This document shows positions 1 to 8,048 of a DNA stretch of 64,000 bases, in pieces. The translations under genes were made by a program, and so were the position numbers. Below the pieces are notes generated by a model. It did not search any database, had not been told where the DNA came from, and worked only from the letters and a program-made list of their open reading frames with translations. The stretch lies in contig NZ_FWXW01000003.1 of assembly GCF_900176335.1 (NCBI RefSeq), positions 347,660-411,659 of the forward strand, in the 5' to 3' direction. The DNA is from Papillibacter cinnamivorans DSM 12816. GTDB taxonomy: Bacteria > Bacillota > Clostridia > Oscillospirales > Oscillospiraceae. How positions within the stretch are numbered: the first letter of the stretch is position 1; each line of letters starts with the position of its first letter.

Positions 1-7
1 TACCTTT

Positions 8-928
8 TCAGGGCGTTTTCTTGTTGTCCCGGTTTTCTCCGGACGTTTTTTTATCCTGTCCTCCGGGGGTTAAGGGTTCTGAAAAATCCACGCCGTACGA
101 TGCCTTGTTAAGATCCCCCAGAACGGACCAATCCGCGGGTTTTTCCGGACTGCCCTGACTTTCGGCGGGCGGCGGCCGCCGGGAGGGCTGAAAGCCGAAT
201 ATTGTATTTGACAACTTACCGTCTTCCCCGGACCGGGAATTTTCTCCGGAGCGCTTTGTTTCGCGACTGCGGGCGTATCTCCGGTAAAAAAGAAAGCCGG
301 GTATGGTGAGCAGGGCCATCCCTCCGAAAACAAAGGCGGCCAGTTTATAATCCCCGGCCATGATGGAGTTCCCGGTAAAAGTGGAACAGACGACGCAAGG
401 GATTCTTGCCAGGGTGGAGAGAAGGATAAATCCGGGCATTTTAACGGAAGTAAGCCCCGCGATGTAGGTCAAAAAATCCTTGGGCGTGCCGGGAATGAGG
501 TAGAGGATCAGACTGAAGGCTTCCCCGTGTTTGGCGTTGCGCAGGATTTTGAAATGAGAAAGCTGTTTTTCGGAAAAAATACCCTTGATCAGGGGCAGTC
601 CGAACCGCCTTGCGAGGAAAAAAGAAATGAAGCTGCCTATCACAACTCCCGCCATGCACAGAGCAAGGCCGCCCATAGTGCCGTAGAGAAGACCCGAGAC
701 GATTTCCACCGGCTCTCCCGGAACGAAGGCGATCACCACCTGCCCGATCTGAATGAGGAGCAAAATCACCCAGCCCAAAGCGCCGAAGGAGTCCATCCAT
801 TGGCGGAACCGGGCCTGGCCGTCGGCCTGGAGTAAAAGAGCCATTTTCGGGAGAAAGTAGAGGCTGGCGGAAGCTAAAAGAAGGCCGAAGGCCGCCAGTA
901 TCAAAATTTTCGAGATTTTGCCCTTCAA
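8..928 (-). CDS. TVP38/TMEM64 (VTT/DedA-like) membrane protein
   Basis: This 306-residue integral membrane protein belongs to the VTT (SNARE-associated/DedA-like) family, whose bacterial members are poorly defined membrane-homeostasis or lipid-transport proteins. A first hydrophobic helix lies near residues 7-27. The conserved core follows, with FVPGEPVEIVSG, LYGTMGG and a GSFISFFLARRFG re-entrant segment, then more helices to about residue 215. The last 85 or so residues are hydrophilic, rich in Ser, Pro, Lys and Glu, and probably disordered; this tail is longer than usual for the family. The gene stands alone and is divergent from asnB. The family call is firm; the substrate is unknown. Confidence 0.85.
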   Translation of the reverse strand: MKGKISKILILAAFGLLLASASLYFLPKMALLLQADGQARFRQWMDSFGALGWVILLLIQIGQVVIAFVPGEPVEIVSGLLYGTMGGLALCMAGVVIGSFISFFLARRFGLPLIKGIFSEKQLSHFKILRNAKHGEAFSLILYLIPGTPKDFLTYIAGLTSVKMPGFILLSTLARIPCVVCSTFTGNSIMAGDYKLAAFVFGGMALLTIPGFLFYRRYARSRETKRSGENSRSGEDGKLSNTIFGFQPSRRPPPAESQGSPEKPADWSVLGDLNKASYGVDFSEPLTPGGQDKKTSGENRDNKKTP

Positions 929-1193
929 GCTTTCCTCTCCCGCCCTTCCGCCGACAGCCGGCTCCTCCTAGTATGCCAAGAAACCGGGCGGCAATCGCCC
1001 GTCCGGAGGGATTTTCGTGTGCTACTTTCCGGCAATCTCCATAAATTTTATCAATATATGAAAATCATGGCCTTTTTCGTTTTCTCACGGCCCCTTTTCC
1101 GGTGGCATATACTGCGGTGATGAAACACCGCGAAAGACGCGTCCATAGTACGAAAGCCTTCGCGGCGCTGCTTTTTGAAAGGTAGGGGATTGC
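929..1193. other. Divergent intergenic region, TVP38 / asnB
   Basis: A 265-base spacer between two divergent genes that must hold both promoters. A short AT-rich stretch lies near 1036-1066. The asnB ribosome site (AAAGGTAGGGG) ends close before its ATG. I see no confident -35/-10 pair and no structured leader. Confidence 0.4.
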
Positions 1194-3035
1194 ATGTGCG
1201 GAATAGCGGGAACCATTGATTTTTCGCCCGGGTACCGGGAGGAGACCGCCCGGGGTACCGCGGAGGAAATGATAAACCGGCTTCGCCGGAGGGGACCGGA
1301 CCAGGAGGGCCGGTACCACGCCGAGCATGTCTCGCTGGCGCATACCCGGCTGTGCGTCGTGGATATTGAAATGGGCCGCCAGCCCATGACGGCGCGGGCC
1401 GGAGGGCATGATGTGACGCTGATCTACAACGGAGAGCTGTACAACACCGAGGATCTGCGCAGAGAGCTCATCGGCCTCGGTCATCGGTTCCGGGGACATT
1501 CGGACACGGAGGTCCTCCTGGCCTCCTACCTGGAATGGGGCGAGAGGTGCCCGGAAAAAATGAACGGCATTTTCGCCTTTTCCATCTGGGACGGCCGGAA
1601 GCAAACGCTCTTTTTCGCAAGGGACCGCATGGGGGTGAAGCCCTTTTTCTATGCCGCTTCGGGGGACCGGTTCGTCTTCGGGTCGGAACTCAAGGCGCTT
1701 CTGGCCCATCCCGACGTCCGGCCGCGGATCGACCTGCGCTCCGTGGCGGAGCTTATGCTGGTGGGGCCCGGGAGAACGCCGGGGTACGGTGTTTTCACGG
1801 ACATCGACGAGCTTCGCCCGGGCTGCTGCGGCACCTTCTCCAGAGACGGGCTGAAGCTGAGAGCCTACTGGAAGCTGGAGGACCGGGAGCACCGGGAGGA
1901 TTTTACCGAGACGGTGGAGCATGTGCGCTTTTTGGTGACGGACGCCATCCGCAGACAGCTGGTTTCGGACGTTCCCATCTGCACCTTTTTATCCGGCGGG
2001 CTGGACTCCAGCATCATATCCACCCTGGCGGCCCGGGAGCTCAAAGAGCGGGGAGAACGCCTTCGCACCTTTTCCGTGGACTACACCGACAACGCCCGCT
2101 ATTTTAAGCCTACAGCGTTCCAGCCCAACAGCGACAGCGACTATATCGGCATCATGCAGGAATTCCTGGACTCGGAGCACCGGACGGTGATTCTCTCCCC
2201 GGAGGAGCTGGCGGACGCCCTTTTTCCCGCGGTGGACGCCCGGGACCTTCCCGGGATGGCGGACGTGGACTCCTCGCTGCTGCTTTTCTGCAAAGAGATC
2301 AAGCGTCACGCCACGGTGGCCCTCTCGGGAGAGTGCGCGGACGAGATCTTCGGGGGCTATCCCTGGTTCCGGGATGAAAAAATCCGGGTGCAGGAGGGGT
2401 TCCCATGGGCGCAGTCCACCCTGTTCCGGTTCGGATTTCTCCGGGAAGAGCTGCAGGAGCGGATGGACCCCCAAGGGTACGTGATGGATCTCTACAGCCG
2501 AACGGTGGAGTCCGCACCGAAGGACTTCGCTCCCACACCCCTGGAGAAGCGCATGCGGGAGATGGTGAAGCTCAACATGGACTGGTTCATGCAGACTTTG
2601 CTGGACCGGAAAGACAGGATGAGCATGTACAGCGGACTGGAAGTCCGGGTCCCCTTCTGCGACCACCGGATCGCGGAATACCTGTATTCCACCCCCTGGG
2701 AGTTCAAGAATTACCAGGGCCGGGAAAAGGGACTGCTGCGGACGGCCATGGAGGGGGTGCTTCCGGAGGTCATCCTCTGGCGTAAAAAGAGCCCCTATCC
2801 CAAGACCTGGCACACGGAGTACAGGCGCCTGGTGTCCGAACGGCTGCGAGAACGCATAGAGGACCCCTCCTCTCCCCTGCTGCAGCTGGTTCGGAAGGAA
2901 GAGCTGGAGCGGCTTTTACTGTCCGAGAGGCCCACGCCCTGGTACGGGCAGCTGATGACGACCCCCCAGACCATCGCGTATTTTCTGCAGCTGGAATACT
3001 GGATGCGGAAGTACCGGGTGGAAGTTCGGATCTGA
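1194..3035 (+). CDS. asnB: Asparagine synthetase B, glutamine-hydrolysing
   Basis: Converts aspartate, glutamine and ATP to asparagine, glutamate, AMP and PPi in the cytosol. The 613-residue protein starts MCGIAG, so Cys2 is the N-terminal nucleophile of the class II glutaminase domain (about residues 1-210). The synthetase domain carries the ATP pyrophosphatase P-loop SGGLDSS at about residue 267 and the family motif SGECADEIFGGYP. Length fits the long AsnB family. The start is preceded by AAAGGTAGGGG. It appears monocistronic, with a CTCCGCC hairpin about 35 bases after the stop. No oddities seen; identification is secure. Confidence 0.95.
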   Translation: MCGIAGTIDFSPGYREETARGTAEEMINRLRRRGPDQEGRYHAEHVSLAHTRLCVVDIEMGRQPMTARAGGHDVTLIYNGELYNTEDLRRELIGLGHRFRGHSDTEVLLASYLEWGERCPEKMNGIFAFSIWDGRKQTLFFARDRMGVKPFFYAASGDRFVFGSELKALLAHPDVRPRIDLRSVAELMLVGPGRTPGYGVFTDIDELRPGCCGTFSRDGLKLRAYWKLEDREHREDFTETVEHVRFLVTDAIRRQLVSDVPICTFLSGGLDSSIISTLAARELKERGERLRTFSVDYTDNARYFKPTAFQPNSDSDYIGIMQEFLDSEHRTVILSPEELADALFPAVDARDLPGMADVDSSLLLFCKEIKRHATVALSGECADEIFGGYPWFRDEKIRVQEGFPWAQSTLFRFGFLREELQERMDPQGYVMDLYSRTVESAPKDFAPTPLEKRMREMVKLNMDWFMQTLLDRKDRMSMYSGLEVRVPFCDHRIAEYLYSTPWEFKNYQGREKGLLRTAMEGVLPEVILWRKKSPYPKTWHTEYRRLVSERLRERIEDPSSPLLQLVRKEELERLLLSERPTPWYGQLMTTPQTIAYFLQLEYWMRKYRVEVRI

Positions 3036-3243
3036 CAGGCGGCGGGACTCGGGCTCCGGCGGATAAAATGGCGGAGGGCACAGACTCCGCCGGGGCTTTC
3101 CGGGTCGGAGTACCTTTGCGGGCATTTCCGGACGGGACGGAGCGTTATCCCTTTTCCATGCAGATAAAATAAAAAGAGAAGTACGGGTTTTGCCAAAACA
3201 CTTTATATCCTTTCGTTCTTGGGGCAAAATCCCCCTTTTCATA

Positions 3244-3273
3244 TTGACTTGTCCCCACCGGAGCATGTAAAAT
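3244..3273 (+). promoter_or_regulatory. Sigma-A promoter of pyrG
   Basis: TTGACT at 3244-3249 and TAAAAT at 3268-3273 are separated by 18 bases. The expected start falls near a run of four Gs (3275-3278). In several Firmicutes pyrG is controlled by reiterative initiation at a G run, but this leader lacks a clear attenuator hairpin, so that link is speculative. Confidence 0.55.
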
Positions 3274-3318
3274 AGGGGACATGTAAAGTGTGGACAGCAC
3301 ACGTAGGGAGGCTTACCA

Positions 3319-4926
3319 ATGTCAGTGAAGTATATTTTCGTAACGGGCGGCGTTGTTTCCGGACTAGGCAAGGGAATCACGGCGGCGTCTCTGGGCCGGC
3401 TCCTGAAGGAGCGGGGATTTCGGGTAACCATCCAGAAATTCGACCCGTACCTCAACGTGGACCCGGGCACCATGAGCCCCTACCAGCACGGAGAGGTGTT
3501 CGTCACCGACGACGGCGCCGAAACCGACCTGGATCTCGGCCATTACGAGCGCTTCACCGACGAAAGCCTGACGGTCAACTCCTGCGTCACCTCCGGAAAG
3601 ATATACTGGTCCGTTCTCAGCCGCGAAAGATGCGGCGATTTTCTTGGAGGCACGGTCCAGGTCATCCCTCATATCACAAACGAAATCAAGGAGCGGATCT
3701 ATCGGGTCGGGAGCAAAAACACCGACATTGTCATCACCGAAATCGGCGGCACCGTGGGCGACATCGAGTCCCAGCCCTTCCTGGAGGCTATCCGTCAGGT
3801 GGCGGCGGAGGTGGGGCGGCAGGACGTCATGTATATCCACGTCTCCCTGGTGGTGAATATTCCCGGTTCCAACGAGCTCAAGAGCAAGCCCACTCAGCAC
3901 TCGGCCAAGGAGCTGCTTTCCCTGGGAATCCAGCCGGACGTGATCGTATGCCGTTCCGACCTGGCCATCCCCAAGGACCTTCGGAATAAAATCTCGCTTT
4001 TCTGCAATATTCCCCCAGAAAACGTCATTCCGAACCTCACTGCGCCGACGCTGTACGAGGTTCCCCTCATGCTGGAAAAGGAAGGTCTCGCCAATGCCGT
4101 GTGCAAGCGGCTGGGGCTTGACTGCAGCGAGCCGGACCTCGCCGAATGGAGGGCCATGGTGAGCCGAATCCGGAATGAAAAGGGCTGCGTGACCATCGGC
4201 CTCGTGGGCAAGTACGTGGCGCTCCGGGATGCGTATCTCAGCGTGGCGGAGGCTCTGGGCCACGGCGGGATCGAAAACGACGTCCGGGTGGAAATTTCCT
4301 GGATCGATTCCGAGGAAGTCAGCGACGAAAACGCGGAGGAGTATCTCGGGAAATGCGACGGTATTCTGGTCCCCGGCGGTTTCGGAGACCGGGGGATCGA
4401 AGGGAAAATTTCCGCCGCCCGGTACGCCAGGGAGCACAAGATCCCGTTTTTCGGGATCTGCCTGGGGATGCAGATGGCCGTGGTGGAATTTGCCCGTCAC
4501 GTGGCGGGGTTTTCAGACGCCCACTCCAGCGAGTTCAACGAACACACGCTCCATCCGGTGATCTACCTCATGCCGGAGCAGCGGGGCATTACGGAAAAGG
4601 GCGGTACCATGCGCCTTGGCAGCTACCCCTGCGATCTGGAAACCGACAGCCGGGCCTATGAGGCCTATCAGACGCCCCAGATCCAGGAGCGGCACCGGCA
4701 CCGCTACGAGTTCAACAACGACTACAGGGAGCAGCTTACGGCGAAGGGACTGAAAATAGCGGGCCTTTCCCCCAGCAGGCACCTGGTGGAAATCGTGGAG
4801 CTTGCCGACCACCCCTGGTTTGTAGGGGTGCAGTTCCATCCGGAATTCAAGAGCCGGCCCAACCGGGCCCATCCCCTGTTCCGGGAATTCATCCGGGCGG
4901 CGAAGGAACACCGGGAAAGCTTATAA
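3319..4926 (+). CDS. pyrG: CTP synthase
   Basis: Aminates UTP to CTP with ATP and glutamine, the last step of de novo pyrimidine nucleotide synthesis. The 535-residue protein has the N-terminal synthase domain, starting [16 protein letters not shown] with its P-loop and followed by [15 protein letters not shown]. The C-terminal class I glutaminase domain has nucleophile Cys381 in GICLGMQ and the His/Glu pair in FHPEFKSRP. Length is normal. Ribosome site is GGGAGG upstream of the ATG. Its downstream hairpin (4934-4966) is the first of two related hairpins that bracket a repeat element. Confidence 0.97.
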   Translation: MSVKYIFVTGGVVSGLGKGITAASLGRLLKERGFRVTIQKFDPYLNVDPGTMSPYQHGEVFVTDDGAETDLDLGHYERFTDESLTVNSCVTSGKIYWSVLSRERCGDFLGGTVQVIPHITNEIKERIYRVGSKNTDIVITEIGGTVGDIESQPFLEAIRQVAAEVGRQDVMYIHVSLVVNIPGSNELKSKPTQHSAKELLSLGIQPDVIVCRSDLAIPKDLRNKISLFCNIPPENVIPNLTAPTLYEVPLMLEKEGLANAVCKRLGLDCSEPDLAEWRAMVSRIRNEKGCVTIGLVGKYVALRDAYLSVAEALGHGGIENDVRVEISWIDSEEVSDENAEEYLGKCDGILVPGGFGDRGIEGKISAARYAREHKIPFFGICLGMQMAVVEFARHVAGFSDAHSSEFNEHTLHPVIYLMPEQRGITEKGGTMRLGSYPCDLETDSRAYEAYQTPQIQERHRHRYEFNNDYREQLTAKGLKIAGLSPSRHLVEIVELADHPWFVGVQFHPEFKSRPNRAHPLFREFIRAAKEHRESL

Positions 4927-4933
4927 ACAGACC

Positions 4934-4966
4934 AAATCCCCTGCCCCCACCGGGGGCAGGGGATTT
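4934..4966 (+). terminator. pyrG terminator hairpin, left copy of a duplicated pair
   Basis: A near-perfect hairpin (arms AAATCCCCTGCCCCC and GGGGGCAGGGGATTT) starting eight bases after the pyrG stop. A related hairpin at 5176-5207 lies on the far side of the repeat element. The two differ at one stem pair, C-G here and T-A there, so both fold. Confidence 0.75.
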
Positions 4967-5175
4967 GAGACCGTCGAAAAACTCCGTTTTCCGACGGAAG
5001 CGGGAGAAAGTTCGCGCCTTTGTGAAGGCGCGCAAAGTATGCCTTGCGGAAAGTGAATTCCCGCAAGGCATTGAGATTTCATCTTTTTTGAATTTCGGTC
5101 ACGGGACGCAACGCGAAATCCAAAAAAGCTTTTCGCCGATGGCGAAAAGGATGATGGGACTTTTTCGACAATCTG
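4967..5175 (+). repeat. Terminator-associated structured repeat element, copy 1
   Basis: About 209 bases, first of four related copies (others at 37081, 46798 and 52296), all in the same orientation. The ends form inverted repeats: GTCGAAAAACTCC at 4973 and, on the other strand, GTCGAAAAAGTCC ending at 5169. Inside are successive stems: GTCGAAAAA-CCGACGG region, GCGCCTTTGTGAAGGCGC, GCCTTGCGG with CCGCAAGGC, ATTTCG with CGAAAT, and TTTTCGCC with GGCGAAAA. The two flanks are copies of the same hairpin. No protein-coding potential is credible. Non-autonomous mobile element or structured RNA is inferred. Confidence 0.8.
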
Positions 5176-5207
5176 AAATCCTCTGCCCCCGCCGGGGGCA
5201 GAGGATT
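5176..5207 (+). terminator. Right copy of the duplicated pyrG terminator hairpin
   Basis: Hairpin with arms AATCCTCTGCCCCC and GGGGGCAGAGGATT. It matches the hairpin at 4934-4966 apart from a loop change and one paired stem change. Confidence 0.7.
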
Positions 5208-5211
5208 AATT

Positions 5212-5259
5212 AAAAAGGGGTACGGAAAATCACAAGATTTTCCGTACCCCTTTTTAATT
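5212..5259. terminator. Bidirectional terminator between pyrG and nrdJ
   Basis: Stem AAAAAGGGGTACGGAAAATC pairs with its complement ending CCCCTTTTT, giving A/T tracts on both sides. It can serve both the plus-strand pyrG side and the minus-strand nrdJ, which stops at 5271. Confidence 0.8.
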
Positions 5260-5270
5260 GTATATGAGTT

Positions 5271-7550
5271 TTAATTGCACTTGGAGTAGCCGCAGGAACG
5301 GCAGATGACGCAGCCGCCCTCATGCTCCAGCTCGGCGCCGCACTCGGAGCAGTACTTGGCATTTTTATCCGCCGGCCGCGCCGGGGCTTTTTTGGTTCCG
5401 CGGGGGCGTTCCTCCGGCTTGGGGAGATGTTCCTTCTGAAGCTGCTCCTTTTCCAGCATGTCGTAGACTTTTTTGATGACCTTGGAAATTCCGTCCGGGC
5501 AGGAGGTGCAGCTCATGCCGGACTGCCGGATGGTGGAGGGGCAGCGGATTCCGCGGAGCTGGTCGAGGATTTCCTTGATGTCCACGCCGGAGCGAAGGGC
5601 GATGGACACAAGCCGGGCCGTGGCCTCGGACTGGGAGGGGCAGCCGCCGGCCTTTCCGGTGGAGGTGAAGACCTCGCAGATGCCGTGTTCGTCGTAATTC
5701 ACCGTCACATACAGGTTCCCGCAGCCGATCTTCATGCGTTCCGTGATGCCCATGGTGACCTCGGGGCGGGGCCGCGGCAGGATGTTCTGCCGGAATTCGG
5801 GCTCCGGCGCGGTTTCCGGCTTTTCCCCGTCTTTATTGACCTTGCCGATGTTCAGCACCTGGCTGTCACGGCTTCCGTCCCTGTAGATGGTGACTCCCTT
5901 GCAGCCCAGGCGGTACGCCAAAAGATAAGTCTTGGACACCTCCTCCACGGCCGCGTCGTGGCGGAAGTTGACCGTTTTGGACACGGCGTTGTCGGTATAC
6001 TTCTGAAAAGCCGCCTGCATGCGGATGTGGGACTCGGGAGAGATGTCGTGGGAGCAGACGAAGACCCGGCGGATGTCCTCGGGAAGCTCCTGTATATCGG
6101 CAAGAGAGCCCTGGTCCGCGATTTTGCGCATCAGTTCGCCGGAGTACAGACCCCGTTTCCGGAGAATCTCTTCCAGGACGGGGTTTACTTCCGGAAGCTC
6201 GGTATTGTCCATGACGTTGCGCACGAAGGCGTAGGCGAAGATGGGCTCGATGCCGGAGCTGCAGCCGGCAATGATGGAAATGGTGCCCGTGGGCGCGATG
6301 GTAGTGACCGTACCGTTGCGCAAAGGTTCGGTTTTCCCGGCGTATATACTCTCTCCGAACAGCGGGAAGGGACCCCGCGGCCCGGCAAGCTCGGCGCTCT
6401 TGGCCCGGGCGGACTCGGTAATGAACTGCATGAGGGACTCGCCCAGTGAAACCGCCTGCTGGGAATCATAGGGGATCCCCAAATACAAAAGCATATCGGA
6501 AAAACCCATGACGCCCAGACCGATTTTCCGGGTCAGCTTGGTGACCTCCTCGATCTTTTCGATGGGATATTTGTTGATCTCAATCACGTTGTCCAGAAAG
6601 TGGACGGCCAGCTCCACCGTTTCCTTCAGCTTGCCGTAGTCGACGGTATAATTCCCGTTTTCGTCCTCTTTGAGCATGTTCACCAGGTTGATGGAACCGA
6701 GATTGCAGGACTCGTAAGGAAGCAGCGGCTGTTCTCCGCAGGGATTGGTGCTTTCGATCTCCCCCTGCCCGGGCACGATGTTGTCCCGGTTGAGCCTGTC
6801 CAAAAAGATGATGCCGGGTTCCCCGTTGCGCCAGGCATTTTCCACGATCATCCGGAAGATCTCCGGAGCGCTTTCCTCCCGCACCACGGACTTGGTTTTG
6901 GGATCAATCAGAGGGTAAGAGGTCCCGCTTTCCACGGCGCGCATAAAGGCCTCGGTGATTCCCACGGAAATATTGAAATTGGTGATATCCGCGTTATTGG
7001 TCTTGCAGGTGATGAATTCCCGGATGTCGGGATGGTCCACCCGCAGAATGCCCATATTGGCGCCGCGCCGGGTCCCGCCCTGTTTCACCGCTTCCGTTGC
7101 CATGTTGAACACTCTCATGAAGCTCACCGGGCCGCTGGCGACGCCGCCGGTGGACCGGACCGTGCTTCCGGCCGCCCGGAGGCGGGAAAAGGAAAAGCCG
7201 GTTCCGCCCCCCGATTTATGAATCAGGGCAGCCTGCTTCACCGCCTCGAAGATCTCCTCCATGCTGTCCCCCACGGGAAGGACGAAGCAGGCGGAAAGCT
7301 GCCCCAGGGGACGGCCGGCATTCATCAAAGTCGGCGAATTTGGAAGAAAATCCAGATTGGTCATCAGGTCGTAAAACCGCTTTTCCACCGAAGCCGTGTC
7401 CGCGTCGGGGCAAAACAGCCCGTCCGCCCCGGCCACCGCGGCGGCGACCCGGCGGAAAAGCTCTTCCACGGTCTCGATATTGTTCCCGTTTTCGTCCTTT
7501 GTGAGATATCTCTTCTCCAGCACCATCAGTGCGTTTTTCCCAATATTCAT
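5271..7550 (-). CDS. nrdJ: Adenosylcobalamin-dependent (class II) ribonucleotide reductase
   Basis: Reduces ribonucleotides to deoxyribonucleotides using coenzyme B12. The reading frame is open for 45 more codons, but MNIGKNALMVLEKRY is the likely start because GGGAG lies just upstream; this gives 759 residues. Visible features are the RNR core with NPCGEQPLLPYESCNLGSIN (catalytic Cys near 271), GGTRRGANMG and APTGTISIIAG, a TSCPD domain near 680 (GMSCTSCPDG), and a C-terminal zinc ribbon (CSECGAELEHEGGCVICRSC). An adenosyltransferase (44307) and a stand-alone TSCPD protein (44848) elsewhere in the window fit B12 use. It is monocistronic. Confidence 0.94.
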   Translation of the reverse strand: MNIGKNALMVLEKRYLTKDENGNNIETVEELFRRVAAAVAGADGLFCPDADTASVEKRFYDLMTNLDFLPNSPTLMNAGRPLGQLSACFVLPVGDSMEEIFEAVKQAALIHKSGGGTGFSFSRLRAAGSTVRSTGGVASGPVSFMRVFNMATEAVKQGGTRRGANMGILRVDHPDIREFITCKTNNADITNFNISVGITEAFMRAVESGTSYPLIDPKTKSVVREESAPEIFRMIVENAWRNGEPGIIFLDRLNRDNIVPGQGEIESTNPCGEQPLLPYESCNLGSINLVNMLKEDENGNYTVDYGKLKETVELAVHFLDNVIEINKYPIEKIEEVTKLTRKIGLGVMGFSDMLLYLGIPYDSQQAVSLGESLMQFITESARAKSAELAGPRGPFPLFGESIYAGKTEPLRNGTVTTIAPTGTISIIAGCSSGIEPIFAYAFVRNVMDNTELPEVNPVLEEILRKRGLYSGELMRKIADQGSLADIQELPEDIRRVFVCSHDISPESHIRMQAAFQKYTDNAVSKTVNFRHDAAVEEVSKTYLLAYRLGCKGVTIYRDGSRDSQVLNIGKVNKDGEKPETAPEPEFRQNILPRPRPEVTMGITERMKIGCGNLYVTVNYDEHGICEVFTSTGKAGGCPSQSEATARLVSIALRSGVDIKEILDQLRGIRCPSTIRQSGMSCTSCPDGISKVIKKVYDMLEKEQLQKEHLPKPEERPRGTKKAPARPADKNAKYCSECGAELEHEGGCVICRSCGYSKCN

Positions 7551-7593
7551 TTTATTCACTCCCATATACATCTTGTGGCAGGAGGGGAAATCG

Positions 7594-7631
7594 GTACAAC
7601 ATATTGTATCACGCATTGAGCCGCCGGACAA
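7594..7631 (-). promoter_or_regulatory. nrdJ promoter with NrdR-box-like operator
   Basis: On the minus strand TTGTCC (7626-7631) and TACAAT (7603-7608) are 17 bases apart. A near-palindrome ACAACATATTGT (7596-7607) overlaps the -10 and resembles the NrdR box core. A weaker match is centred about 30 bases closer to the gene, near 7571, which is the usual spacing of paired NrdR boxes. NrdR control is inferred; the repressor gene is not in the window. Confidence 0.5.
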
Positions 7632-8048
7632 GAAAAATGTTGACGGATTTTGGGACGACGGGTCGGATATTCCGTGAGCAGGCAAATTGACACGGAGGGC
7701 GAGCGGCAGGAAGCGGCGCCGTCAAACGGGCACGTCCGATTGGGATTGGACAACCCGAAAAATATATGTTAGGATATATTTTATGCAAAATCTCTTAAAA
7801 GGCGCAAATTTTTGACACATCGGAACATACTATTTCCGATTTTCGTCGCATAGAATTAACCGTTGCGAGGGTATTCCGAAAGGAGCGGACGGTATTCCAC
7901 CGCGGCGGCAGGTCCGGACGACGATTCTTACGCCCGAACGGCCGCCGGAAGTACGGCGTGGGGAGAGGGGCTTTCTGTTTTCCGAAGGGCCAAGCTTATA
8001 CTTCGGGCGATTTATTTCCAACGAAGCGGATTTGTGAGGTGCTTAAGG
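7632..8048. other. Intergenic region upstream of the LtaS-like gene
   Basis: About 417 bases between the nrdJ promoter and the LtaS-like start. An AT-rich patch at 7757-7790 includes TTGGAC, 18 bases and TAGGAT, a plausible plus-strand promoter. The reading frame of the downstream gene stays open back to 7863, but no good ribosome site supports a start before 8049. Nothing else recognisable. Confidence 0.4.

Noticed and set aside
4965..5213. Small open frames over the four repeat elements on both strands
   Set aside because: They are translations of the same noncoding repeat, change frame between copies and lack ribosome sites.
7863..8048. TTG start at 7863 for the LtaS-like gene
   Set aside because: No ribosome site and a hydrophilic, Arg-rich extension not expected in the family; GTG 8049 has GAGGTG at good spacing.
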